A DNA stretch of 64,000 bases from Bacteroidota bacterium. GTDB taxonomy: Bacteria; Bacteroidota; Ignavibacteria; Kapaibacteriales; NICIL-2. Numbering within the stretch: the stretch's first letter is position 1; each line of letters begins with the position of its first letter. Below, piece by piece: positions 18,038-26,983 of the stretch. The notes below the pieces were generated by a model, which searched no databases, was not told where the DNA came from, and saw only the letters and a list, made by a program, of their open reading frames with translations. Location: assembly GCA_019695345.1 (NCBI GenBank), contig JAIBAE010000010.1, positions 1 to 64,000 of the forward strand, given 5' to 3'. The position numbers and the translations under genes are program-made.

Positions 18038-18132
18038 GTGTTTCATACAAGGGGAATTTGTATTTTGTAACCCAAATCATAAAACAAGTTTCTATAACAA
18101 GGAAAGTTTTATTCACATATTAAAGGTTGGCT

Positions 18133-18753
18133 ATGAAACGTCTGACTCTGCTTGCAGTTTTTGCAGTATTTATAACATTAAATGGTTGCTCACAATTGCA
18201 ATCAATTAAAAGTGCTTTAACAGACTTACAGCGTCTTCAGTTCAAATTAAATAATGTAAATGGATTCCGTTTGGCAGGGATTGATATTACAAATAAATCA
18301 TCGGTTAGTGATTTCAGCATGATGGATGGCTTAAACGCATTAAATGCTTACCGTTCCAATAAACTCCCGGCGGAATTTATCCTAAATCTCGATGTTAAAA
18401 ATCCTAATGATGGTTCAAATGGTTCACGTAATGTACCTGCAACTCTAACAGGATTGGAATTCCGCATGCTTATAGATAATCAACCAACAATAACGGGTAA
18501 CATTGCTAAAGAGTTTACTATTCCTGCAGGTGGAAATGCAACAACAGTTCCTATTTCCATAAGTCTTGATTTGTATGAGTTCTTTGGTAAACAGGGATAT
18601 GAAAAGTTAGCAGATTTAGCATTTGCAATTGGTGGCAAAAACGGTAGTGCAAGCCGTATTACACTTGATGCCAAACCAACCGTAAAAACCAGTTTAGGTG
18701 CTATCACATATCCCGGAAGAATTAACATAGTAGATAAATCATTTACAAACTAA
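18133..18753 (+). CDS. Lipoprotein with LEA type 2/WHy-like domain
   Basis: 206 residues from MKRLTLLAVF; AAAGG lies 6 bases upstream. Lipoprotein signal with a Cys at 19 (TLNGC). The mature part has the LEA-2/WHy pattern: LDVKNPND, then a beta-rich segment with PATLTGLEFRMLIDNQP and FTIPAGGNATTVPISISLDL. Such lipoproteins occur widely in Bacteroidota envelopes, with roles in envelope stability proposed but not settled. Followed by an A half-element 5 bases after the stop. Confidence 0.75.
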   Translation: MKRLTLLAVFAVFITLNGCSQLQSIKSALTDLQRLQFKLNNVNGFRLAGIDITNKSSVSDFSMMDGLNALNAYRSNKLPAEFILNLDVKNPNDGSNGSRNVPATLTGLEFRMLIDNQPTITGNIAKEFTIPAGGNATTVPISISLDLYEFFGKQGYEKLADLAFAIGGKNGSASRITLDAKPTVKTSLGAITYPGRINIVDKSFTN

Positions 18754-18758
18754 GGTCA

Positions 18759-18820
18759 TTTGCTATCGCAGGACGGCACCAACCGTCGCCAAATAAACAA
18801 TCATGCAATGCCGATAGAAA
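18759..18820 (-). repeat. A-type half-element (left-facing)
   Basis: Starts TTTGCTATCGCAGGACGGCACC and ends ATGCCGATA; CGGCA and TGCCG form the long-range stem. Begins 5 bases after the lipoprotein stop codon. Confidence 0.8.
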
Positions 18821-18856
18821 CATCAATTTTAACAAGTAGTACCATTAGGAGTTGAT

Positions 18857-19075
18857 ATGACAGAAAGAAAGATGATTGTTTTGATATATGCTATATCGTT
18901 AGCAATATCAATCTATGGATTTATTATAGACAGTGATCCACGTGTTCCAAACGTATTCACAAATGTGTTTGAAATACTCATGATGTCGTTTGTGGTTTGT
19001 GTACCATTATTGAGTATATCTTTTATTGCCTTATTTGCTTTCAGAGCATTTAGAAAAAGAACTGTTAGCGTGTAA
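18857..19075 (+). CDS. Small two-helix membrane protein
   Basis: 72 residues. Two hydrophobic helices (about 7-24 and 41-64) flank a short polar loop (DSDPRVPN), with a basic C-terminal tail (RAFRKRTVSV). AGGAG precedes the ATG. It lies 9 bases before the CNNM/CorC gene and is probably co-transcribed. Function not recognised. Confidence 0.6.
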   Translation: MTERKMIVLIYAISLAISIYGFIIDSDPRVPNVFTNVFEILMMSFVVCVPLLSISFIALFAFRAFRKRTVSV

Positions 19076-19084
19076 TCTATATCT

Positions 19085-20167
19085 ATGGACTTTCAACCAA
19101 TTGAAATAGGATTTATCATTCTCGGATTATGTATCTCCGGTTTATCTACATTGATAAGCGCGGTGATTGCATCCATTAGTTCAGGTAGATTGGAAGAAAT
19201 AGAACAGAGTGATTCTACAACAGCAACACGGTTGTTTGATGCTAAGCAATATCGTTCTAGGGCAGAACATTCTTTAACCTTCACCGACTTCACCGGGATT
19301 ATTCTTGCTGCAGTGTTTGCAGGTCATGTTTCGGTGTATTACGAAGGCTCATGGTTAGTTACCTTGTATGCTTCGTTACTGCTATTTGCGTTTATTCTAT
19401 TGTTTAAAGCGTTACTACAAGGAATAGGGGATAGATATGCAAATCAGTTAGCGATATTTTCCTCGGCAATGTTAGGAGTGATTGTTCCTGTAACAAAACC
19501 ATTTGTACTATTAATGCAGTGGTTTACAAGTATTCTTGCCAGCGAGCAAACAGCTGAAGAAGTCCGCGAAGAGATGGAAGACGAGATTACAGCAATTATG
19601 GATGAAGCTGTTGAAGAAGGTACTCTTGACGCTGACGAATACCGAATCCTAACCAACATCATGCAGTTTAGCGAGGTGACTGTTGAAGATGTAATGACAC
19701 CCCGTAATGTGGTGTTTAGTGTTCCTTCTTCAAAAACGATAGGCGAAGTTGTATCAATGCACGAACTCATGATGTATTCCAGATTTCCGATATGGGAAGA
19801 GGAGTCGTTAGATAGTGTAATTGGATATGTTATGACAAAAGATGTACTTCGTGCTGCATTAAATGGAAAATCTGAGAATACAATCAAGACCATTCTGCGT
19901 GAAGTGTACTTCATACCGGAGAATGTACAGCTTGATAAAGCTTTAGAAGAATTCTTGCAACGCAGACAACACATGTTTGTGGTTGTAGATGAATACGGAG
20001 GAGTTGAAGGGTTGATTACTATGGAGGATGTTGTTGAAACTATTTTGGGTGCTGAAATTGTTGATGAAGCTGATAGAATAGTTGATATGCGTCAGCTTGC
20101 AAAACACCGCCGCGATAAACGTATTGCTGCTAACATTGTAGTGCGAGATGAATCTCCCGAAGTGTAA
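19085..20167 (+). CDS. CNNM/CorC (HlyC-CorC) family membrane protein with CBS pair
   Basis: 360 residues. A DUF21/CNNM membrane region at about 5-160 holds three to four helices. An acidic linker (EEVREEMEDEITAIMDEAVEEG) follows, then two CBS modules at about 200-320 (VEDVMTPRNVVFSVP, FVVVDEYGGVEGLITMEDVVETILG). The C-terminal CorC/HlyC transporter-associated domain of longer relatives is missing; the protein ends about 40 residues after the CBS pair. Members are linked to Mg2+/Co2+ transport, and GldE in gliding Bacteroidota belongs here. Confidence 0.82.
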   Translation: MDFQPIEIGFIILGLCISGLSTLISAVIASISSGRLEEIEQSDSTTATRLFDAKQYRSRAEHSLTFTDFTGIILAAVFAGHVSVYYEGSWLVTLYASLLLFAFILLFKALLQGIGDRYANQLAIFSSAMLGVIVPVTKPFVLLMQWFTSILASEQTAEEVREEMEDEITAIMDEAVEEGTLDADEYRILTNIMQFSEVTVEDVMTPRNVVFSVPSSKTIGEVVSMHELMMYSRFPIWEEESLDSVIGYVMTKDVLRAALNGKSENTIKTILREVYFIPENVQLDKALEEFLQRRQHMFVVVDEYGGVEGLITMEDVVETILGAEIVDEADRIVDMRQLAKHRRDKRIAANIVVRDESPEV

Positions 20168-20194
20168 ACGATTAATACTTTGAAACGCAAAACA

Positions 20195-20258
20195 TACTGT
20201 CCCGCATTAGGAGGAACGATAGTAATAAGGTCATTTGGTGCGGTTTGCGAAGCAGAAA
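20195..20258 (+). repeat. A-type half-element (right-facing)
   Basis: TGTCCCGCATT at the left, GGTGCGG near the right, then TGC-GAA-GCAGA. CCGCA pairs with TGCGG, the compensated variant of the stem. Confidence 0.8.
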
Positions 20259-20262
20259 TATT

Positions 20263-20298
20263 AAAGCGACTTGAAAAATACTTCAGGTCGCTTTTTTA
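20263..20298. terminator. Bidirectional rho-independent terminator
   Basis: AAAGCGACTTGAA / TTCAGGTCGCTTT stem with one G-T pair and T-runs on the plus strand. Lies between the convergent CNNM/CorC gene and the glycosidase-like gene. Confidence 0.85.
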
Positions 20299-23238
20299 TT
20301 ATCGTTGTATTACAAATTTTTTCGTGATTGTTTGTTGTTCATCTATAAATTGAAGTATGTAAACACCATTTGTATACCTGCTACAATCTATGCGGACTGT
20401 ACTTGAATTGATTTCAGGGTTTATTGTTGAAATCACTTCACCGGTTATGGATGAAATTCTGATAGCAGAATGTTCGTTTGCTTCCGGGTACTCGAGTGTG
20501 ATAGAATTATCTGCGGGATTGGGAAAGATGTCTACAGTTTCTACAATCGTGGCTTCTTCTTGTACCGGTGTTGCGTTTAATTTTTGTTCTACTGCATACC
20601 ACAAACATTTTGTTTGAGATTGGTTTAGGGTAAAACGGAACTTGTTGTTGGTACCTTTTTGAGCTACAATTGGAGTACCTGTAATTTCTCCTTGAGCATT
20701 AAGAGGATAGACTATAAGAGTATCGAAAGTGCTTGTTACGGTGAAGCGTGCTGTTAATGCTTCCAACTCCGTGTATTCATTTCCCCAGCTTTTCCATAGT
20801 GAAGAATCGCCTTCCCAAATTGCACCATGATTTTGTATTCTGGATGATGTAAAAGTGAGGAATGATTTAGCTGATTGATTAATGTTGATTGTATCTAAAC
20901 TAACCCAGGATAGAGCACCATAGACAGTGTTGTCAGTTTTCTCAATTGAGATTGTTGAATCGAACGAAATGATACCTTTATTGAGCTTCCCTGTGATTGA
21001 CATAAAACGACCGGTGTTTGCTTTTACCCAACCGTCAACCTGATTCCATTGTATTTGCTTTGTGTCGGTGGTGATATTGCTCATATCCAAACCATTTACA
21101 TCAGTAAACTCCGGGATTTCATTCTGAGGTAAAAACGTTTGTACTTTAGCATCCAAAGAATCTATTTCTGTTCTTCTGAAGTAAGGAATTCTATTATCGC
21201 AACTCTGTGGTAGAAAGTATGCACTGGTTTGCCATGCCGGGTTCTTTGCCAGATACGATGAATAGTTAAAGGGGAGTGATGTTGTACCCGGTTGTACAAA
21301 GCCTTGTTGTAGAGCATACGTTATAGCCGGAAGTTGAGAATGTATGTTATATTGACCTTTAACTTCCCACCATCCTAAACGAGTAATGTTTGCTGAGTCC
21401 ATCTTATTAATATCACTACACCACTCGCCAAAGAAAATTCCATCCCAATCTTGAAAAGAAGAATATATTGGCATCATAGTAGTTAACTCGAGATTATTGG
21501 AAGATGGGTAAATCTGATACATATTGTTAACGATGTATGGTTTACCTTTTTGTTTGCCTAAAGCTAGTGAAGCTAATTGTGCTCCGTAAGGACTTTCTGC
21601 CATAGGATACCTATACATTTGCCAAGGTTTTCCATCTTCAAATGAGTTCAAGAAATATCCCCAATACCCTGTGGCACAAGTATAATCTGCGTTTTTGTTC
21701 GTTACAACATCGCTTAAAGAATTAGTGATACCGTTGCCGGAAAGCATAATCTGCGATTTTAAGGTATCTCGGAATAGTTGGAAAATAGATTGGTAATAAC
21801 TTGACGTAATCTCCTGAATAAACTCCAAAGCAGACTCTGTACGTTTATTGCTTACTGTGTTTCTTCCCCATAAAGCTGATACATTATTCGTTACCAAAGA
21901 TTCTCCGGGTAGCAACGTAGTAGGAGCTTCCTCGGTAAACGAAACATTATCCAAATACACATCACCCATAGAACCGCCTAAACCAAAAATTAGCAAGGCA
22001 GTGGGGTATGTTGTATTGGCAACAAATGTAAATGAGTACTGTTTCCAAGCACTTGTTATAGTATCTGTAACATTTATTCCAAAGGGGTCATAGGGTGTAT
22101 TGTCGCGCACTAATAAAATTGATAATGGCCGCTTTACTTGTTGAGTTGTTGTTTTTGCCCAGAAAGTGATTTTATATTGTCTTCCCTGAATAATATTACA
22201 TTGTCCTTGTCGTAACTGAAGTTCGTAAGGATAAGACCCTGATGTTTGTATTCGTACTCTTGCTGACTGCGATCCTTCAACTTTATCGCCATCGCTATAA
22301 GCAAGTACTGCCGAAGTTGTAGAACCTACACTCAAAGTCCAAGGGCTGGAGAAGGCATCTTCAAACCCAGGATCGCGTAGAATATTGTTAGAGTTGATGG
22401 TACCATTACTCCAAGCTAATTTTAGTGTTGCATCATTAGAATACTTCTTCTTTAACCAAGAGTTAAAGAGAGTATCGAATAACATTCTGTGTGAATAACA
22501 GAAAAGGGGTGTTGAACCATTTTGAAAATTTCTTGACCAATATGTTGCAAGTGAATTTTCGTCGGTTATGTTAATAAGTGCAATCGTGGGGTCGTCTTTA
22601 TATGCAACTTTTGAAAATTGATTAACATGTTGCATGATATTCTTTATAAACTTACGCTGAGCGTTCTGATACGAAGGATGAAACGATTGTAGTGCTAACA
22701 CATTCCATGAGTAATTAATAGAGTCATATTTCCATACGCCATCACGTTGACGGGGGGTAAAAGCATTGAAGTTAAGAAAGACGTAAACACCATGTTGTTG
22801 CAGTTGATATATAAACCAATCTAACTTTTTGATATTATCGTTATTAAATACAGTATCAGTTGTTGAGGCTTGCCACGGTAATAAGTATCCCCAAGTGGCG
22901 GTTACATCCCACCCACGGAAACGGACTGCATTAATACCCAAATCCTGAAAACGTCTTGCAATACGAATGGCTTGGGCACTATCCGGATAACATGCAGAAT
23001 ACGAAAGTAATGAACCAAGTAAACGGATACGTTCACCCTTTTGGTTTACAAAATGACCATTCTTACTAACAATTCTATCATCCTTACCAATAACATGTGT
23101 ATTCCTTTTAGGAAACCATCTGGTGTTAATGGTATCGGTTAGTGGTTGCGTGTATTTAAATGGGTTCAAAAATGGCTGTGCATACAATGCACTGGAAAAT
23201 AAACTCGCAAATACTACTATGTTTAGAATTGATTTCAT
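20299..23238 (-). CDS. Secreted glycoside-hydrolase-like protein with CBM and T9SS tail
   Basis: 979 residues. Signal peptide at 1-20. The N-terminal half looks like a GH5-type (beta/alpha)8 barrel: NAVRFRGWD, a possible acid/base Glu in INITDENSLATYW, and a later WDGIFFGEW segment with a possible nucleophile Glu. A CenC-like carbohydrate-binding domain (about 286-437, ending DVYLDNVSFTEE) interrupts the barrel. Beta-rich domains and a T9SS sorting domain (NPADNS to KKFVIQR) follow. Probably cuts or binds polysaccharide at the cell surface. It is a paralogue of the gene 6 bases upstream and co-transcribed with it. Confidence 0.75.
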   Translation of the reverse strand: MKSILNIVVFASLFSSALYAQPFLNPFKYTQPLTDTINTRWFPKRNTHVIGKDDRIVSKNGHFVNQKGERIRLLGSLLSYSACYPDSAQAIRIARRFQDLGINAVRFRGWDVTATWGYLLPWQASTTDTVFNNDNIKKLDWFIYQLQQHGVYVFLNFNAFTPRQRDGVWKYDSINYSWNVLALQSFHPSYQNAQRKFIKNIMQHVNQFSKVAYKDDPTIALINITDENSLATYWSRNFQNGSTPLFCYSHRMLFDTLFNSWLKKKYSNDATLKLAWSNGTINSNNILRDPGFEDAFSSPWTLSVGSTTSAVLAYSDGDKVEGSQSARVRIQTSGSYPYELQLRQGQCNIIQGRQYKITFWAKTTTQQVKRPLSILLVRDNTPYDPFGINVTDTITSAWKQYSFTFVANTTYPTALLIFGLGGSMGDVYLDNVSFTEEAPTTLLPGESLVTNNVSALWGRNTVSNKRTESALEFIQEITSSYYQSIFQLFRDTLKSQIMLSGNGITNSLSDVVTNKNADYTCATGYWGYFLNSFEDGKPWQMYRYPMAESPYGAQLASLALGKQKGKPYIVNNMYQIYPSSNNLELTTMMPIYSSFQDWDGIFFGEWCSDINKMDSANITRLGWWEVKGQYNIHSQLPAITYALQQGFVQPGTTSLPFNYSSYLAKNPAWQTSAYFLPQSCDNRIPYFRRTEIDSLDAKVQTFLPQNEIPEFTDVNGLDMSNITTDTKQIQWNQVDGWVKANTGRFMSITGKLNKGIISFDSTISIEKTDNTVYGALSWVSLDTININQSAKSFLTFTSSRIQNHGAIWEGDSSLWKSWGNEYTELEALTARFTVTSTFDTLIVYPLNAQGEITGTPIVAQKGTNNKFRFTLNQSQTKCLWYAVEQKLNATPVQEEATIVETVDIFPNPADNSITLEYPEANEHSAIRISSITGEVISTINPEINSSTVRIDCSRYTNGVYILQFIDEQQTITKKFVIQR

Positions 23239-23244
23239 AGTTTG

Positions 23245-26217
23245 TTATCGTAATATGAGAACTTTTTGTGTTTGTACAGTATTGTTGGATTCTGCTATAA
23301 CTGTATATAATCCGTTAGATAAATCTGTAACAGGTATTCTTTGTAATATTGATTGAGATGAAGCAATACCTTCCCATAATGTTTTTTGATTACCAGTTAC
23401 ATCTACTATGGATATTCTTAGATAACCACTTGACGGTGCATCACATTCAAATCGTAGCTCATCACTAATAATGTTTGGACTAATCTGATGGAGTGTAAAA
23501 GTATTTGATGTGTTGGCAGATTCTTCAACTCCGGTTGGATCGTATTTGATAAACTTAAATATATACCACAAGGCCTTTGTTTGCGACTGATCAAGAGTAG
23601 AGCGCAGCCTGTTTGAAGACTTTGAAATAAATTGTCGTTGGCTTGCTATAGCTCGACCAAGTGAATCTAACGGAACAACTAGCAGTGAGTCAAATTCATT
23701 CTTAAATGTAAACCCAACATTCATAGGTTCAATTTGCATTTGCGCCGTACCCCAATTAGAAAATATAGTTGAATCACCGCCCCAAACTGCTCCGGCATTT
23801 CCTGCTCTGCTGTTTATTGTGACTAGATACGTGCTGCTCCATTTATCTGTTGTGTCCGGTTGATGTAACATCGTAAAAGTACCGTACAGCCCGTTATCTT
23901 TTCTTTCGATGATAACTGAATCATTTCTGAATGAGACAATTTTATTTCGCAATACTCCATTAGCACAAAGATATTCCGGCGACTGGATTTTGAATAAGGT
24001 ATCATCCGCGTTCCAAAGGAGTTCTTCTGTATCTGTGTTTAAGTTTTTTGTATCTACTACACCATTGGGATCTGCTAAGGCAGGTATCTCAAGATGAGGT
24101 CGAAAAGATTGTAATGAAGCATTGAATGAATCAATTTCAATTCTTCTAAACAATAAGATACGCTGGTCAGTTGTTGCTTCCAGAAAATAACCACCACCGC
24201 CTACTTGTGCAAAACCTGGGAACTGTAATGATTCTATAGTCTGATGAAGTGGTAATACTGTATTGGCTGGTTTGATTTTACCGTAAACAAAGGCATCCGC
24301 TGTTGTTGGAATAAGTGAAAGTAAACCGGGGTTCCCACAAATCTCATTGTGAGCATTTTTCGCCACAAAGTTAGTTGTCATTGTTGGTTTTGTGTTAGCC
24401 CAGTAGGTGAGATATAATGCATCCACATCCTGATACGCTGCATACGCAGGTACTTGTGTAACCATTTCATTAATATTTGCCATAGGGAATGGTTGTCCAT
24501 AGCTACTCAAAACCATTGGTTTGTCTTTAACCTTTGTACGAGCAAAGATGAACAGGTTTCCACCGTTCTTGTTCGATACTTGAGCATCATTAGCAATATA
24601 CCATACTGTATCCGGTAAAGCTGTACTGGTTCTTCTACGGAAATCCCACGATGAGGCTACATTCGTATAATCCATTTTACTCATATGATACACATCATTT
24701 ACTAAGCTAACCTGATTTCCACACGAAAGTAATGCTTTACATTTAAGGGTATCTTTTATTAACCGTACAAAGCGTTGGTTGTAGTTGTCAACAAGGTTGA
24801 AATAGAACTCATTCAAATCGCGCCAGCGTTTATGCGGTGTGCGAGTCATTTCCGAGTAGAGCAATCTGCGTAGCGAGAAACTGCTTACATTATCGTTTGC
24901 AACAAATGGTGATTCCGGAACTGCATTGATACGCACATCATCAAGCCAAACATTGCCGTACATTGCTCCCATTTGTACATAGAAAAACGATGGACCGTTT
25001 ACACTCGATCTGAATGTATAAGTATATTCTTTCCATTGTGTAGTCAAGGTATCGCGGAATGCAAAGTTTGCAATCGAAAAAGTAACAAGTCGCTTAGTTG
25101 TATCTGTTCTTGCCCAGAGTTTTATCTGATACATTGCATACCGTTGTAATGTAGGTAATGAATTATAAAAGCGTAAACTGCTTATGGCTGTTCCGGGATT
25201 TTGAATGGCGATATTCATTGAATATTGACCTTCTTTTTTATCATTTTTATCGGGAATAGTAATTGCACGAGCACCGCCGGTAAAAGTAGAAAACGTCCAA
25301 GAATTATCAAACAAATCCTCAAAACCATTATTCTTTGTAATTACGTTGTTTTGATTAGTAGGTGTATTTGTCCATGCAGCCCTGATACCTGCTTCATCTT
25401 TGTATTTTACTAAACACCATTGGGTAAATAATGTATCAAGCTTCCGCGAATAATTATAACAGATTGTATTATTTCCGTTTTGATACGGACGGTTTAGGTT
25501 GTTATTAATCCAATGTGTGTAAATGGAATTGTTCTCATCTAATTCAAGGAATGCCACCGCAGATTCATCTTTATAGCGTGTTCGTGTAAACGGATTAAAG
25601 TGCATCAATAAATCGTTTACATATTTAGCAATCAAATCGCGGTACGCTGGTTCTATGTAATTCACTGCTCTGCCGGAACTGCCTATCGAATCCCAACGTG
25701 CAATACCATCGTTTCTTCTGGCCATTCTAACGGAGCGCAATACCAGATTGACATATATACCGTTCTTTTTTAATTGGTATATAAACCAATCAAACTTGCG
25801 TAAGCGGGTAGTATCAAAACCAATACTGGTTTGTGTTGAAGCATTCGGAAGTATTGAAGCCGCATCATAGTTTGTGTAATCAAACTGCGAAAACTTCACT
25901 GCATTAAATCCCAGACTGTGTAAGCGTTCTGCAACTTGTATTGCTGCTGCACTGTCCGGAAAACAAGCTTCACCAATCATGATTGTACCAAAGAAACGGG
26001 CACGATTACCATTAGGTAAGGTAAAGTGACCGTTGTTTATGGTTATGTAACCATCTTCACCAGCCGGGCGTGATTCTTTTGCAGTTGGAAGGTATGCAGA
26101 ATCAAGTGCCTTGTAGGCATTCAAAGAATAGTTAAAAGGATTTTGCAAGGGTTGGCTAAAAGCAAACGAAACACAAAGTACACTTGCTATAAAGTATGGT
26201 ATGCAATAACGAACCAT
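23245..26217 (-). CDS. Secreted glycoside-hydrolase-like paralogue with CBM and T9SS tail
   Basis: 990 residues with the same architecture as its downstream neighbour: signal peptide, barrel-like N-terminus (NAVKFSQFD, FLELDENNSIYTHW), an inserted CenC-like binding domain (about 295-440, ending NVWLDDVRI), and a T9SS tail ending KVLILR. The DEN motif is conserved, but the second acidic site differs: the neighbour has FFGEW where this protein has YLTYW. It may therefore be catalytically altered or a binding partner. Probably arose by tandem duplication followed by strong divergence. Confidence 0.72.
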   Translation of the reverse strand: MVRYCIPYFIASVLCVSFAFSQPLQNPFNYSLNAYKALDSAYLPTAKESRPAGEDGYITINNGHFTLPNGNRARFFGTIMIGEACFPDSAAAIQVAERLHSLGFNAVKFSQFDYTNYDAASILPNASTQTSIGFDTTRLRKFDWFIYQLKKNGIYVNLVLRSVRMARRNDGIARWDSIGSSGRAVNYIEPAYRDLIAKYVNDLLMHFNPFTRTRYKDESAVAFLELDENNSIYTHWINNNLNRPYQNGNNTICYNYSRKLDTLFTQWCLVKYKDEAGIRAAWTNTPTNQNNVITKNNGFEDLFDNSWTFSTFTGGARAITIPDKNDKKEGQYSMNIAIQNPGTAISSLRFYNSLPTLQRYAMYQIKLWARTDTTKRLVTFSIANFAFRDTLTTQWKEYTYTFRSSVNGPSFFYVQMGAMYGNVWLDDVRINAVPESPFVANDNVSSFSLRRLLYSEMTRTPHKRWRDLNEFYFNLVDNYNQRFVRLIKDTLKCKALLSCGNQVSLVNDVYHMSKMDYTNVASSWDFRRRTSTALPDTVWYIANDAQVSNKNGGNLFIFARTKVKDKPMVLSSYGQPFPMANINEMVTQVPAYAAYQDVDALYLTYWANTKPTMTTNFVAKNAHNEICGNPGLLSLIPTTADAFVYGKIKPANTVLPLHQTIESLQFPGFAQVGGGGYFLEATTDQRILLFRRIEIDSFNASLQSFRPHLEIPALADPNGVVDTKNLNTDTEELLWNADDTLFKIQSPEYLCANGVLRNKIVSFRNDSVIIERKDNGLYGTFTMLHQPDTTDKWSSTYLVTINSRAGNAGAVWGGDSTIFSNWGTAQMQIEPMNVGFTFKNEFDSLLVVPLDSLGRAIASQRQFISKSSNRLRSTLDQSQTKALWYIFKFIKYDPTGVEESANTSNTFTLHQISPNIISDELRFECDAPSSGYLRISIVDVTGNQKTLWEGIASSQSILQRIPVTDLSNGLYTVIAESNNTVQTQKVLILR

Positions 26218-26354
26218 TGTTTCCCCGGTTAAAGGTTCTTAAAATCAGTAGAACGAATTTACGGAGCAACCGCATGGAAATCAATAGCTATTATTAGCGT
26301 TCTGTGGTTACACGTAAGATAGGAAAGTATAGATACGAACTAAATATTGTGTTT

Positions 26355-26414
26355 TTGCTATCGCAAACCGCACCAAACCTAGGTGTATTCACACCCAGCC
26401 ACTTGCGGGACAGA
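26355..26414 (-). repeat. A-type half-element (left-facing)
   Basis: Starts TTTTGCTATCGCAAACCGCACC and ends CTTGCGGGAC. CCGCA pairs with TGCGG. Confidence 0.8.
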
Positions 26415-26464
26415 ATCTCGTACTATTAACAACCTAAACGATGAACGTACATAACATGGGTACC

Positions 26465-26522
26465 GTTCTGCCCGGCAATATGAATGTTGTTTGGTGGTAG
26501 CGATTAGGTGCCGCGTAACAAA
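26465..26522 (+). repeat. A-type half-element (right-facing), in duplication copy 1
   Basis: TGCCCGGCAAT at the left, GGTGCCGCGTAACAAAG at the right. CGGCA pairs with TGCCG; the terminal mini-hairpin is eroded (GCGTAAC). Confidence 0.7.
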
Positions 26523-26530
26523 GATAATTA

Positions 26531-26702
26531 TTATGCAAACAAGTCCATTGTATGCTTAGCAATTCTGAGAAGTTTCTCATCTTCAAACTCTGCGGCTTGA
26601 AGTTGCATACCCAGCGGCATTGAGTTGGCACCGTTCCCAACCGGAATACTAATAGCCGGAATTCCTGCCAAGTTAGCCGAGACGGTGTACAAGTCGCTTA
26701 GA
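26531..26702 (-). pseudogene. Duplicated 3' fragment of gatA
   Basis: Repeats the C-terminal 57 codons of gatA with the same stop codon. No start or upstream gene portion accompanies it, so it is a non-functional remnant of the 281 bp duplication. Confidence 0.85.
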
Positions 26703-26983
26703 ACTATTAACAACCTAAACGATGAACGTACATAACATGGGTACCGTTCTGCCCGGCAATATGAATGTTGTTTGGTGGTAGCGATTAGGTGCCGCGTAAC
26801 AAAGATAATTATTATGCAAACAAGTCCATTGTATGCTTAGCAATTCTGAGAAGTTTCTCATCTTCAAACTCTGCGGCTTGAAGTTGCATACCCAGCGGCA
26901 TTGAGTTGGCACCGTTCCCAACCGGAATACTAATAGCCGGAATTCCTGCCAAGTTAGCCGAGACGGTGTACAAGTCGCTTAGA
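26703..26983. repeat. 281 bp tandem duplication, copy 2
   Basis: Identical to 26422-26702. This copy supplies the true gatA 3' end, since the gatA frame continues through it from the right. Confidence 0.95.
26746..26803 (+). repeat. A-type half-element (right-facing), in duplication copy 2
   Basis: Same sequence as 26465-26522. It ends 8 bases before the gatA stop codon. Confidence 0.7.

Larger units (their letters stand above)
26422..26702. repeat. 281 bp tandem duplication, copy 1
   Basis: Read base by base it is identical to 26703-26983 and directly abuts it. It includes an A half-element and the last 57 codons of gatA. Confidence 0.95.
26218..26811. other. 594 bp region with a repeat pair and a duplicated gatA end
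   Basis: Contains an A/A outward-facing pair (26355-26414 and 26465-26522) and most of a 281 bp tandem duplication. No intact gene. The 60-codon frame at 26531-26713 is a copy of the gatA C-terminus. Confidence 0.75.

Noticed and set aside
26531-26713. 60-codon frame as a separate small gene
   Set aside because: It is an exact copy of the gatA C-terminus within the 281 bp duplication.
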